Positions 8,985-16,899 of a stretch of DNA of 64,000 bases are shown here, in pieces. The notes under the pieces are model-generated. The model searched no databases. It had not been told where the DNA came from and was given only the letters and a program-made list of their open reading frames with translations. Both the position numbers and the translations under genes were made by a program. Source of the DNA: Allobosea sp. Tri-44 (lineage in GTDB: Bacteria > Pseudomonadota > Alphaproteobacteria > Rhizobiales > Beijerinckiaceae); NCBI RefSeq assembly GCF_004123845.1, contig NZ_NBDP01000003.1, positions 496,001 to 560,000 of the forward strand, given 5' to 3'. Every line of letters starts with the position of its first letter. Within the stretch, counting starts at the first letter, position 1.

Positions 8985-11981
8985 TTGAGCTACGCATTCT
9001 CAGATGGTAACCCGGTTCAAGAGCTGATCGTATTCCTAGCGGTGGTTATGCTGGGTATCTGCTTTATCAAACTTCTGCGCCGAAGTGGTGCGCCTGACGT
9101 GCGCCCGCTGATGGCTCTTGCCAGCTTTCTGCGAAGAAAGCGGGCGTTCCCAGAGCATGATTTTACTTCAGATTTTGCGATGGTGGATCTCGCTCGAATC
9201 GCGGTCGGGCTCTTGGCTACGATACGGTATGGCGAAATCTTCATCAGCGGCTGGATGGTTGGGAGCGCTTCAACCTTGGCGCTGGCCGGCATGATGGTGC
9301 TGATGGCGCTATGGGTGCTGTTCGGGTTCATGACGCCGCTTGCAGTCTTCCTGCTCATGTCGACGTCAAACATTCTCGTCGATAACCTGCTCGGTGCATC
9401 CACGCTCGGCACGATGGTCATGTCGATTGTCTTGCTCCTACTCCTGCTTGCACCGGCTGGACGGCGTATATCCGCGGATAGCTTACTCGTAACGAGGTAC
9501 GGATTGCTTGCCAAGACTATCTCATTGCAATGGCGGATTACGGGTGATCCAAGCAATGAGCGTCTCCTCATTACAAAATTTGCTTCTCTTTTTGCGTATT
9601 ACTGTGTGTGCATCTATTCGGTCACATGGCACCTGCACGACGAAGCCTGGCTCTCAGGCATGGTCATTGCCTGGGTTATGCTCTCCCCCTTTTCAAACCC
9701 GGATCTCTACGAGCAAGTATGGAGCCTGTATCAATTCAGCCCGTGGCTTGTCGTCAGCCTGAGCCGAATTTCGATCTATGGCATGTTTGCGTGGTACATC
9801 TTGGTCCTGCCGGGTTTGTTGATGGGCAGGCTGTTCCGCGCATTCGTGATCGGGTGGGGGCTCGCCTTTTTTCTGATCAGCACATTCGTGCTGCCGCTCA
9901 GATTCTTGGGCTGGTATGAGCTCGTTTTCTGGTTTGTGCTCTTCTTCCCTGCTCGATGGCTTGTCGGACGCAAACCGCTTTCGCTGGCTATTCTGTTCGA
10001 CGACCGGTGTAATCTCTGCGACCGCACGGTGCGCTTCCTTGCGTGGATCGATATTTTTGGGCAATGCGAGTTTCGTCCCATCAGGCGCAATACGTCCTTT
10101 GCGGCTGAACACGGCGTGACTCTCGCCGAGGGTTTGACCGACCTTGTCGGCATCGATCTTCACAACGGCCGCCGCTACGACGGGTACGAACTTTATCTCA
10201 CGCTGGTTTGGCGCCTGCCGCTGTTGTGGCCGGCCCTGATCCCATTTGAGCTTGGTCGGCGGCTGTGGATCGGTCCGTGGCTCTATCGCCTTGTTGCTGA
10301 TCGCCGCATTGCCATGTTTGGCGTTTGCACCACATCGACAATCCCTGACCGCTTCACCGTTGCTCGCCAGTCACTTTCGACAGCTGATCAAGCCCGAACA
10401 TGGCCCATTATGGTGTCGAGCATGCTGCTGGCATTGGCAGTGCTGTCGCTTGCTTTTCTTGTGCGGCTTCCGTTGACCGGGGCCGACGACAATCCGAGCT
10501 CTTTGTCGCGGCTCGCCCGAATGGCGATCGGTTCGGCCCCGTTGGGGTTTGGTGTCGGGAAGATTAACGTCTTCAACGAGGGTGATTTACGCCTGTTTCG
10601 TACAAGCATGTCGTTTCAATTCACAGATTCTGACAATCGAACTATCGATGTTCCAGACGATATAACCTCGATACACGCCTGGACTGACAGAGAATACTAT
10701 CAGTCGGTCGCGTATTTGAGGGCGATGTCGAGAACAAATATCGGTTGTGATGCTTCGTATATTGCCAAATTGGGCGCCATATACAAAGAAACTGTATTTG
10801 CTGACGTAGCCGGATTCAACGCCGAGTTCGCGATTGTGTCGTTCACGCTCGATTCGTGGCCCAGTAAAGATGACCTTGCCAATTATAGGCCTGTAGCTGC
10901 TGACAAGAAATTGTTGTGCCGAAGCGTGTTAGAACTGCCGGAAGGTAACCTGCTGTCTCTCGAATTCGCTCAAGCGGGTTTGGACGAGGCATTGAAGAGG
11001 GCCAATCTACCGCGTGTCTTTTCCGCCTCCGGGATGCCGTTGGCGTTATCCTATCCGTGCCGGGCTGATACCGCCTGGATCAATACGGTGGTCGAGACGG
11101 ATCGGCGCTTCGTTAGAAATCGGGCGCTGGTGGCTGCGGCGCTTGATCTCATACCGGAACGCTATGGCGAGTTCGAACTCGCTTGTGCTGCGCGCGTCCA
11201 TGCCGTGGTGGAACGCGAGCCGCGCCTTGCTGACCTCACCGCATTACGTGGCAACCCTGCGAGCTGCAAAGCTGGTCTTGCGCTCCTGCGGGAGTTCCAA
11301 CGCATCGATGCTGGACTGGGCAGTCTTAAGCCCGAGATCGACGCAACCCTCACTGCAGCGGAGGGAGCAGAGGCCGCAGGGAATTGGGCAACCTGCGTTG
11401 CGGCTGCCGCCACCGGACGCGCGCGCATGTGGGCAGCGATGCTGACCACGCAATTACCGACGGGTAATCTGTCACCTCCCGAAATGGCTCGGGCGGATTT
11501 AGACGAAGCATTGAAGAGGGCCAATCTCCCTCGTGTCTTTTCCGCTTCCGGGATGTCGTTGGCGTTATCCTATCCGTGCCGGGCTGATACCGCCTGGATC
11601 AACACAGTGGTCGAGACGGATCAGCGTTTCGTTACAAATCAGGCGCTGGTGGCTGCGGCGCTTGATCTCATACCGGAACGCTATGGCGAGTTCGAACTCG
11701 CTTGTGCTGCACGCGTCCTTGCCGTGGCGGAACGTGAGCCGCGGCTGACCGACCCAGCCGTATTGCTTGGCAACCCTGCGAGCTGCAAAGCTGGCCTTGC
11801 ACTCCTGCGGGAGTTCCAAAGCATCGATGCTGGATTAGGCAAGCTTAAGCCTGAGATCGATGCAACCCTCACTGCAGCGGAGGGCGCCGAGGCCGCAGGA
11901 AACTGGTCGACATGCGTCGGAGCTGCCGCCACCGGACGCGCGCGCATGTGGGCAGCGATGCTGACCACACATTCGAACTGA
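8985..11981 (+). CDS. Large membrane protein fused to a DCC thiol-oxidoreductase domain and a duplicated four-cysteine C-terminal domain
   Basis: This 998-residue protein has three parts. Residues ~1-325 are a multi-pass membrane region (about eight helices, resembling HTTM/DoxX-like proteins). Residues ~335-450 are a DUF393/DCC domain whose ILFDDRCNLCDR motif places a CxxC at Cys342-Cys345. After another helix (~473-495) comes a long presumably extracytoplasmic part that ends in two near-identical units starting at residues 666 and 839. Each unit has four conserved cysteines (SYPC, ELAC, ASCKAG, NWxTC). The start is probably TTG at 8985, the first start codon after an in-frame stop at 8952; an AGGA lies 14 bp upstream, so a later ATG is possible. 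Composition is AT-richer than its neighbours, suggesting transfer. Membrane-DCC fusions are known; the function of the repeat domain is not. Confidence 0.85.
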   Translation: MSYAFSDGNPVQELIVFLAVVMLGICFIKLLRRSGAPDVRPLMALASFLRRKRAFPEHDFTSDFAMVDLARIAVGLLATIRYGEIFISGWMVGSASTLALAGMMVLMALWVLFGFMTPLAVFLLMSTSNILVDNLLGASTLGTMVMSIVLLLLLLAPAGRRISADSLLVTRYGLLAKTISLQWRITGDPSNERLLITKFASLFAYYCVCIYSVTWHLHDEAWLSGMVIAWVMLSPFSNPDLYEQVWSLYQFSPWLVVSLSRISIYGMFAWYILVLPGLLMGRLFRAFVIGWGLAFFLISTFVLPLRFLGWYELVFWFVLFFPARWLVGRKPLSLAILFDDRCNLCDRTVRFLAWIDIFGQCEFRPIRRNTSFAAEHGVTLAEGLTDLVGIDLHNGRRYDGYELYLTLVWRLPLLWPALIPFELGRRLWIGPWLYRLVADRRIAMFGVCTTSTIPDRFTVARQSLSTADQARTWPIMVSSMLLALAVLSLAFLVRLPLTGADDNPSSLSRLARMAIGSAPLGFGVGKINVFNEGDLRLFRTSMSFQFTDSDNRTIDVPDDITSIHAWTDREYYQSVAYLRAMSRTNIGCDASYIAKLGAIYKETVFADVAGFNAEFAIVSFTLDSWPSKDDLANYRPVAADKKLLCRSVLELPEGNLLSLEFAQAGLDEALKRANLPRVFSASGMPLALSYPCRADTAWINTVVETDRRFVRNRALVAAALDLIPERYGEFELACAARVHAVVEREPRLADLTALRGNPASCKAGLALLREFQRIDAGLGSLKPEIDATLTAAEGAEAAGNWATCVAAAATGRARMWAAMLTTQLPTGNLSPPEMARADLDEALKRANLPRVFSASGMSLALSYPCRADTAWINTVVETDQRFVTNQALVAAALDLIPERYGEFELACAARVLAVAEREPRLTDPAVLLGNPASCKAGLALLREFQSIDAGLGKLKPEIDATLTAAEGAEAAGNWSTCVGAAATGRARMWAAMLTTHSN
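10980..11978 (+). repeat. Tandem 519-bp duplication inside the 998-residue protein
   Basis: The segment beginning at 10980 recurs at 11499, exactly 519 bp (173 codons) later, in frame. The two copies are nearly identical at DNA level over long runs, for example from ATTGAAGAGGGCCAATC onwards, and differ mainly by single substitutions. The duplication is therefore recent, or kept uniform by conversion. The second copy ends at the gene's stop codon. Confidence 0.9.
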
Positions 11982-12371
11982 ACTCAGTTCTTGATCATAC
12001 GCAACTTCGGCTGAACGCCAGGAGCTGCGTAGCGGGTCAACGCCGAGCCTGCGTAACGCCTGATCCGTTACATTGGCGCGCGAGCCTGCTGACCGGCTGC
12101 TCCTTCAAATGCTCAAGTATCGCCCGGCGCTTACGGCTACGAAAATCGCTCGGGTAGCCGTCTCTTTCGGGAGGGCGTGAAAGGGGGACAAGCGAATCGT
12201 CTCTATCTTGGCGGAAGCCAAGTGGGCGCCCGTCAGCGTGCGCCGCCCTGTCGGAGGAATTCGGGGACGCAATGGTGGCGCTTGTTACCGCTCATCCCAG
12301 GTGCCTCGCAAGGGGGCTATGTTTTGGCGATCGTCGCCAGACAGCCTTTATTCCCGGTGTGGCCCAAACGA
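11982..12371. other. Intergenic stretch with no supported gene
   Basis: About 390 bases separate the membrane/DCC gene from the rpmG terminator. Only short frames with arginine-rich or low-information translations occur. No promoter, RNA gene or repeat family could be recognised. It marks the right edge of the accessory block between pleD and rpmG. Confidence 0.5.
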
Positions 12372-12396
12372 AAAGGCCGCCCAGAGGGCGGCCTTT
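12372..12396 (-). terminator. Intrinsic terminator of rpmG
   Basis: AAAGGCCGCCC at 12372-12382 pairs perfectly with GGGCGGCCTTT at 12386-12396 around a three-base loop. Read on the minus strand the stem ends in a short T-rich run (TTTTCGTTT). It lies 35 bp after the rpmG stop. It could also serve the plus strand. Confidence 0.8.
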
Positions 12397-12430
12397 CGTC
12401 AACAAAGATCGAAAGTGAGGGGCGGAGCCC

Positions 12431-12598
12431 TTACTTGATCTTGGTTTCCTTGAACTCGACGTGCTTGCGCGCGACCGGGTCGTACTTCTTCTTCGACATC
12501 TTCTCGGTCATGGTGCGCGAGTTCTTCTTGGTCACGTAGAAGTACCCGGTGTCCGCGGTCGAGATGAGCTTGATCTTGATGGTCACGGCCTTGGCCAT
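12431..12598 (-). CDS. rpmG: 50S ribosomal protein L33
   Basis: This is a 55-residue ribosomal protein L33 with [18 protein letters not shown] at the start and [10 protein letters not shown], then [14 protein letters not shown]. It is a small component of the large ribosomal subunit near the E site. It lacks the CxxC zinc pairs, so it is the zinc-independent form. The ATG at 12598 gives the full family length; a longer frame upstream is not conserved. It follows a Nudix gene in the same direction and is closed by a strong terminator. Confidence 0.97.
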   Translation of the reverse strand: MAKAVTIKIKLISTADTGYFYVTKKNSRTMTEKMSKKKYDPVARKHVEFKETKIK

Positions 12599-12755
12599 GG
12601 CGGAGCCCTCGATACAGATGGGGCCGCCGTCGGCCCGCGCAAAAAACAAAATGGCCGGGCGAGCCCGGCAATCCGATGGGCGGGGAATGCCGTATCGGCG
12701 GTGGCAAGTCAAGGAATATCGGGCGGGGGACCAGTTTTTCCGCCGCCCGGTGGTG

Positions 12756-13490
12756 TCAGAGCAACTCGCGTACGAAGCTGCCACGCTTCTCCCAATAGAA
12801 CGGAACCGGCAGATGCTGGCCGAAACCAGCCTTCAGCCGCTCCTCGACCTCGGCGATGATCACCTTGGTGATGGTCGGCAGGTCGAGTTCGCGGGCTTCG
12901 TCGAAGGTGACGGAGACGAGGTCGACCAGCTCCGAATCGGGGCCGATCACGCCCTCGACCTTGCCGGCGACGGCGCGGGCATCGACGGCGAAGAAGCGGG
13001 TGTCGAAGCGCTTGGGCCGGCGCGGCGGGGTGATGGCGCGGGCGACGAAGGTGATGGCGCCGAGATCGGGGAAGACGCCCCTGGCGGCGAAGTCGGCCCA
13101 GACGCCGTCGGGTGGGTTCTCGGGTGCGCCGTAATCGGCGCTGCCGAAGAGCAGGCCGGTCTCCTCGAAGGTCTCGCGGATCGCAGCCAGAGCCAGCGCG
13201 CGGCCGCGTTGGACGCTCGGGCGCACGCAGCGGGCGAGCAGACGCTGCTCGCAGGGGCCGGCGAGGGCGCCGCTTGCGGCCATGCGGCGGTCGCCCGCCT
13301 CGATGCGCCCGCCCGGGAAGACGTATTTGCCCGGCATGAACTTGTGGCCGGCATGGCGCTTGCCCATCAGCACCCTGGGCTTTTTCCCCGAATGGTCGAG
13401 GATCAGCATGGTCGCGGCATCGCGCGGGCGCAGGTTGACTGCGGTGCGGGCCCGCTCGGCCTGGGTCAGGGTGATGGTGTGGTCGCTCAT
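12756..13490 (-). CDS. Nudix hydrolase family protein
   Basis: This 244-residue protein carries a split Nudix box. [10 protein letters not shown] (about residues 58-67) is followed by a ~37-residue insertion and then [12 protein letters not shown] (about 105-116), which holds the metal-binding EExG core. This is the layout of the NUDT7/NUDT19-like, CoA-diphosphatase-related group, although the substrate is not proven. The ATG at 13490 overlaps the upstream DUF983 stop by four bases (ATGA), which argues against the longer frame that begins inside that gene. It lies in the rnr-DUF983-Nudix-rpmG run, a common alphaproteobacterial order. Confidence 0.9.
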   Translation of the reverse strand: MSDHTITLTQAERARTAVNLRPRDAATMLILDHSGKKPRVLMGKRHAGHKFMPGKYVFPGGRIEAGDRRMAASGALAGPCEQRLLARCVRPSVQRGRALALAAIRETFEETGLLFGSADYGAPENPPDGVWADFAARGVFPDLGAITFVARAITPPRRPKRFDTRFFAVDARAVAGKVEGVIGPDSELVDLVSVTFDEARELDLPTITKVIIAEVEERLKAGFGQHLPVPFYWEKRGSFVRELL

Positions 13491-13930
13491 CGGCCGCCCA
13501 CGGCCTTCATCGCCGGCTGGCGCTCGGGCTTGGGCATGGCGCCGCCGAAGCCGTGCATGCGCATCGCCCATTGCAGGCCGATGACCGCGCCTTTCGCCGG
13601 CTGCATCAGCGCCAGGCTGAGCAGCACGGTCAGCGGCAGCCAGACCCAGAGATGCAGCGCGATCGACCAGTTGCTGTACTTTTCAGCGAGCAGGATGCCG
13701 CCGACGACGACATGGCCGACGATGGTGATGACGATATAGGGCGGCAAATCGTCAGCACGCTGGTGGTGCAGGGTCTCGCCGCAGGCCTCGCAGGAATCGA
13801 CCGGCTTCAGGAAGGCGCGGAAGAGCCGGCCCTCGCCGCAGTGCGGGCAGCGACCGAAGAGGCCGCGACGCATAGCCTGACGCCAGTCGCGAGCCTGGAC
13901 CGGCTTGGGTTGGTGACAATGTATGGACAT
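13487..13930 (-). CDS. DUF983 family membrane protein with zinc-ribbon start
   Basis: This 147-residue protein has an N-terminal zinc-ribbon-like part, with CPHCGEG and later SCEACGE, followed by two transmembrane helices (about residues 66-82 and 92-110). This is the DUF983 family, found beside rnr in many alphaproteobacteria and of unknown function. The N-terminus begins MSIHCHQPKP, which resembles the candidate leader peptide upstream of rnr (MSHCHQPLS). It overlaps the Nudix gene by four bases and starts 25 bp after rnr, so it is in the same transcript. Confidence 0.9.
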   Translation of the reverse strand: MSIHCHQPKPVQARDWRQAMRRGLFGRCPHCGEGRLFRAFLKPVDSCEACGETLHHQRADDLPPYIVITIVGHVVVGGILLAEKYSNWSIALHLWVWLPLTVLLSLALMQPAKGAVIGLQWAMRMHGFGGAMPKPERQPAMKAVGGR

Positions 13931-13955
13931 GGGATGTCTTCGTTAATGCAGGGCG

Positions 13956-16307
13956 TCAGCGCTTGCGGCCCGATCGTTTGGGCGGGGGGCGGCCCTGCTT
14001 TCGCCCCATAGGTAAAGGAGGCCGGGACTTTTTGCCAGAGCGGTCGGATGTCGCGGGTCTGCCCTCTGTGAGCAACTCGAATCGAAGCGCCCCTGCGACC
14101 GGCGCCGCCTCGACCAGTTTGACATGGACGCGGTCGCCGAGACGCCAGCTTTCGCCGGTGCGATCGCCGACCAGCGCATGGGCGCGCTCGTCATGGCGGT
14201 AATAGTCGGCGCCGAGCGTGGAGGCCGGGATGAAGCCGTCGGCGCCGGTGCCATCGAGCTTGACGAAGAGGCCGGCGCGGTTGAGGCCGGCGATGCGGCC
14301 GTCGAAGCTCGAGCCGATCTGATCGGCGAGGAAATGCGCGATCAAGCGATCGGTGGTCTCGCGCTCGGCCGCCATGGCGCGCCGCTCCGCTGCCGAGATC
14401 CGGGTCGCGACCTCGCGCAGCTCGCTAAGCGTCGTTGCTTTCGGCAGGCCGTCATTGCCGAGCTTGAGGGCTGCGACCAAGGCGCGATGCACGATCAGAT
14501 CGGCGTAGCGGCGGATCGGCGAGGTGAAATGGGCATAGCGGCGCAGGTTCAGGCCGAAATGCCCGTAATTCTCGGCGACGTATTCGGCCTGTGCCTGGGT
14601 GCGCAGCACGACCTCGTTGAGCAGCAGCTCGTTCTCCGAGCCCTTGATCATGGCGAGGATGCGGTTGAACAGCACTGGCCGCAGCGCCGCGTCCTTCGGC
14701 AGCTTGATGCCGATCGAGGCCAGGACCTCGCCGAGCGCCCGCATCTTCTCGAGCGAGGGCTCGTCATGGCAGCGATAGATCAGATGGCTGCCCGCTTTCT
14801 CCAGCGTCTCGGCGGCGGCGACGTTGGCGAGGATCATGAACTCCTCGATCAGCCGATGCGCGGCCAGCCGCTCGGGCACGATCACGCGGGTGACCTTGCC
14901 ATTGGCGTCGAGGACGAGCTTGCGCTCGGGCAGATCGAGATCGAGCGGCTGGCGGGCGTCGCGGGCGCGGGCGGCCGAGCCATAGGCGGCCCAGAGCGGC
15001 ATCAGGATGCTGTCGCGGATCGGGGCGGCGGCGTCGTCCGGCTTGCCGTCGATCGCGGCTTGCGCCTGCTGGTAGGAAAGCTTGGCCGCCGAGCGCATCA
15101 TGATGCGGTGGAAGCTGTGGCTCTTCTTAGAACCGTCGGCCTTGAGGATCAGGCGGACGGCAAGGGCAGGGCGGTCTTCGCCGCCGCGCAATGAGCAGAG
15201 ATCGTTCGAGATGCGTTCGGGCAGCATCGGCACGACGCGATCGGGGAAATAGACCGAGTTGCCACGCTCCAGCGCCTCGCGATCGAGTGCCGAGCCGGGG
15301 CGCACGTAAGAGGCGACGTCGGCGATGGCGACGGTGACGATGTGGCCGCGGGGATTGTCGGGATCGTCGTCCGGCGCGGCATGGACCGCGTCGTCATGGT
15401 CCTTGGCGTCAGCCGGATCGATGGTGATCAGCGGCAAGGCGCGCCAGTCCTCGCGGCCGGCGAGGGTAGCTGGCTTGGCGGCTTCCGCCTCGGCGATCGT
15501 CGCCGGCTGGAATTCGTTCGGGATGCCGTGGGCGTGGATCGAGATCAGCGAGACCGCGCGCTCGGATTTCAGCGAGCCGAGCCGCTCGCGCACCCTGGCC
15601 TGCGGCGGGCCGAAACGGCTCTCCCGAGCGAAGGAGACCGAGACGAGATCGCCGTCCTCGGCGTTGCCGGTCTGGCCCTTCGGAATAATCGCCTCGCGCC
15701 CCTGCGCCTTCTTGTCGACGGGGATGAGCCGGCCGGAGCCATCGGGGAGGGCGCGGAAGATGCCGAGCACCTGCGCCTTGGCCTTGCCCATCACCTTGAG
15801 GGTGCGGCCGGACCATTGATAGCCCTCGACACCGCGCAGCTTCGTCAGCTTGAGCAGGACATGATCGCCCACGCCCGGGGCAGCCGCGGTCGCAGTCTTC
15901 GGCTGGCGGCGGGTGTCGCGCTGGCGTTCGAGCAGGATCTTCGGTGCCTCGCCCTGGTCGGCCTCGTTCCATTCGAGCGGAACGGCGATGAGATCGCCCT
16001 CGCGGTCGCGCGTCTTGATCTCGCAGAGCAGCACGGCGGGCAGGGCCGCATGCGGTTTGACCGGGCCGGCTCCGCCGTTCTCCTCCAGCTCGAGATCGCG
16101 CAGCAGGCGCTTCAGCCAGATCTTGCCGCCACCATCGAGCTGGAAGGCCTTGGCGATGTCGCGTCGGCCGGGCTCGCGGCCGGCGGAGCGTTCCTCCTCG
16201 ATGAAGGCGAGGATGGCGTCGCGGGAGAGGTCGGAGTCAGGACGGGGCAAAGGCTCAGGCCTCGTCAGCAGCGGCTGGGCGCGAAGGACATCCACGAGTT
16301 CTGCCAT
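13956..16307 (-). CDS. rnr: Ribonuclease R
   Basis: This 783-residue RNase R is a processive 3'-to-5' exoribonuclease that degrades structured RNA. An N-terminal winged-helix region and cold-shock-type RNA-binding domains precede the RNB catalytic centre, seen as ITIDPADAKDHDDAVH with the metal-binding aspartates. RYAHFTSPIRRYADLIVHR follows, then a C-terminal S1 domain (GRIAGLNRAGLFVKLDGTGADG) and a basic lysine/arginine-rich tail. The ATG at 16307 begins MAELVDVLRAQ; an earlier ATG at 16390 would start inside a strong hairpin. DUF983, Nudix and rpmG follow in the same direction. Confidence 0.96.
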   Translation of the reverse strand: MAELVDVLRAQPLLTRPEPLPRPDSDLSRDAILAFIEEERSAGREPGRRDIAKAFQLDGGGKIWLKRLLRDLELEENGGAGPVKPHAALPAVLLCEIKTRDREGDLIAVPLEWNEADQGEAPKILLERQRDTRRQPKTATAAAPGVGDHVLLKLTKLRGVEGYQWSGRTLKVMGKAKAQVLGIFRALPDGSGRLIPVDKKAQGREAIIPKGQTGNAEDGDLVSVSFARESRFGPPQARVRERLGSLKSERAVSLISIHAHGIPNEFQPATIAEAEAAKPATLAGREDWRALPLITIDPADAKDHDDAVHAAPDDDPDNPRGHIVTVAIADVASYVRPGSALDREALERGNSVYFPDRVVPMLPERISNDLCSLRGGEDRPALAVRLILKADGSKKSHSFHRIMMRSAAKLSYQQAQAAIDGKPDDAAAPIRDSILMPLWAAYGSAARARDARQPLDLDLPERKLVLDANGKVTRVIVPERLAAHRLIEEFMILANVAAAETLEKAGSHLIYRCHDEPSLEKMRALGEVLASIGIKLPKDAALRPVLFNRILAMIKGSENELLLNEVVLRTQAQAEYVAENYGHFGLNLRRYAHFTSPIRRYADLIVHRALVAALKLGNDGLPKATTLSELREVATRISAAERRAMAAERETTDRLIAHFLADQIGSSFDGRIAGLNRAGLFVKLDGTGADGFIPASTLGADYYRHDERAHALVGDRTGESWRLGDRVHVKLVEAAPVAGALRFELLTEGRPATSDRSGKKSRPPLPMGRKQGRPPPKRSGRKR

Positions 16308-16360
16308 GCCGCGACCGGGCGCGCCAGAACGGCCTGTGCAGAACTTCCGTCCGAAACGGA

Positions 16361-16388
16361 GAAGGGCCGCCCTTTCGGGCAGCCCTTC
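16361..16388 (-). promoter_or_regulatory. Strong hairpin in the rnr leader
   Basis: GAAGGGCCGCCC at 16361-16372 pairs with GGGCAGCCCTTC at 16377-16388 with one mismatch and a four-base loop (GAAA on the minus strand). It lies between the candidate leader peptide (16436-16513) and the rnr start. No T-tract follows on either strand, so it may be an mRNA structure rather than a classical terminator. Confidence 0.55.
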
Positions 16389-16435
16389 CATTGCCGAACC
16401 GCAGCCCCGGTAACAGGGCTAGGCGTCACGGAAAC

Positions 16436-16513
16436 TCACGCGCAACCGAACCCCTCATGGGACGAGTCCAGGCCACGCGCCCCCCGCGACAGCGGTTGAT
16501 GACAATGAGACAC
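16436..16513 (-). CDS. Candidate 25-codon leader peptide upstream of rnr
   Basis: Reading leftward, GTG at 16513 begins a 25-codon frame, MSHCHQPLSRGARGLDSS then HEGFGCA, ending in TGA. It is preceded by AAAGGAGGTGATCC, a Shine-Dalgarno sequence fully complementary to the 3' end of 16S rRNA, at ideal spacing (seven bases from GGAGG to GTG). Such a ribosome site is far stronger than those of the genes around it. A hairpin and then rnr follow, the order of an attenuator. No family is recognised and translation is not shown. The alternative is that the match to the 16S end is chance or a remnant. Confidence 0.5.
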   Translation of the reverse strand: MSHCHQPLSRGARGLDSSHEGFGCA

Positions 16514-16808
16514 TGGATCACCTCCTTTCAGTTGTTACCGACAAGGAGGAGGCTAAGGTGATTCCAAGCATTGCGTAAACGGCAAAGATTCAGCTGCTCA
16601 CAGGCCGCGTCACTGCAACAAAATCAGGCGCTAGGCTGGCTTCGGATGCGGTTGCCTATTTTGTAGGCGACCGATCTGCCCATTGGCTGGTCACTAATTG
16701 CCGCGACGCATGATCCTTGCGTGAGATCGGCCCCTCCCGGCAGGAAATCGCTCGCGAAACTGCCCTGAACACGCCTTGTTGCGGTGCCCCGATGGCTTTG
16801 AGCCAGGG

Positions 16809-16824
16809 TTGGCACGTCGCTTGC
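16809..16824 (+). promoter_or_regulatory. Sigma-54 (RpoN) promoter for urtABCDE
   Basis: TTGGCACGTCGCTTGC matches the sigma-54 consensus TGGCAC-N5-TTGC, with the invariant GG (16811-16812) and GC (16823-16824) separated by exactly ten bases. It lies about 76 bp before the urtA start and points toward it. RpoN promoters upstream of urt genes fit nitrogen-limitation control through NtrC. No convincing NtrC pair was found upstream. Confidence 0.85.
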
Positions 16825-16899
16825 GAACTTCCCTGCCAGCTGGAACGGCAGCTGGCGCCGGCAACGGCGCGGTCAACAGGGACCTCAGGGGATATCGCA

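Noticed and set aside
16511..16530. Fragment of a 16S rRNA gene (CTGGATCACCTCCTTTC on the plus strand)
   Set aside because: Only 17 bases match the 16S 3' end and the flanks do not; read on the minus strand it is a perfectly placed ribosome site before a GTG, which explains it better.
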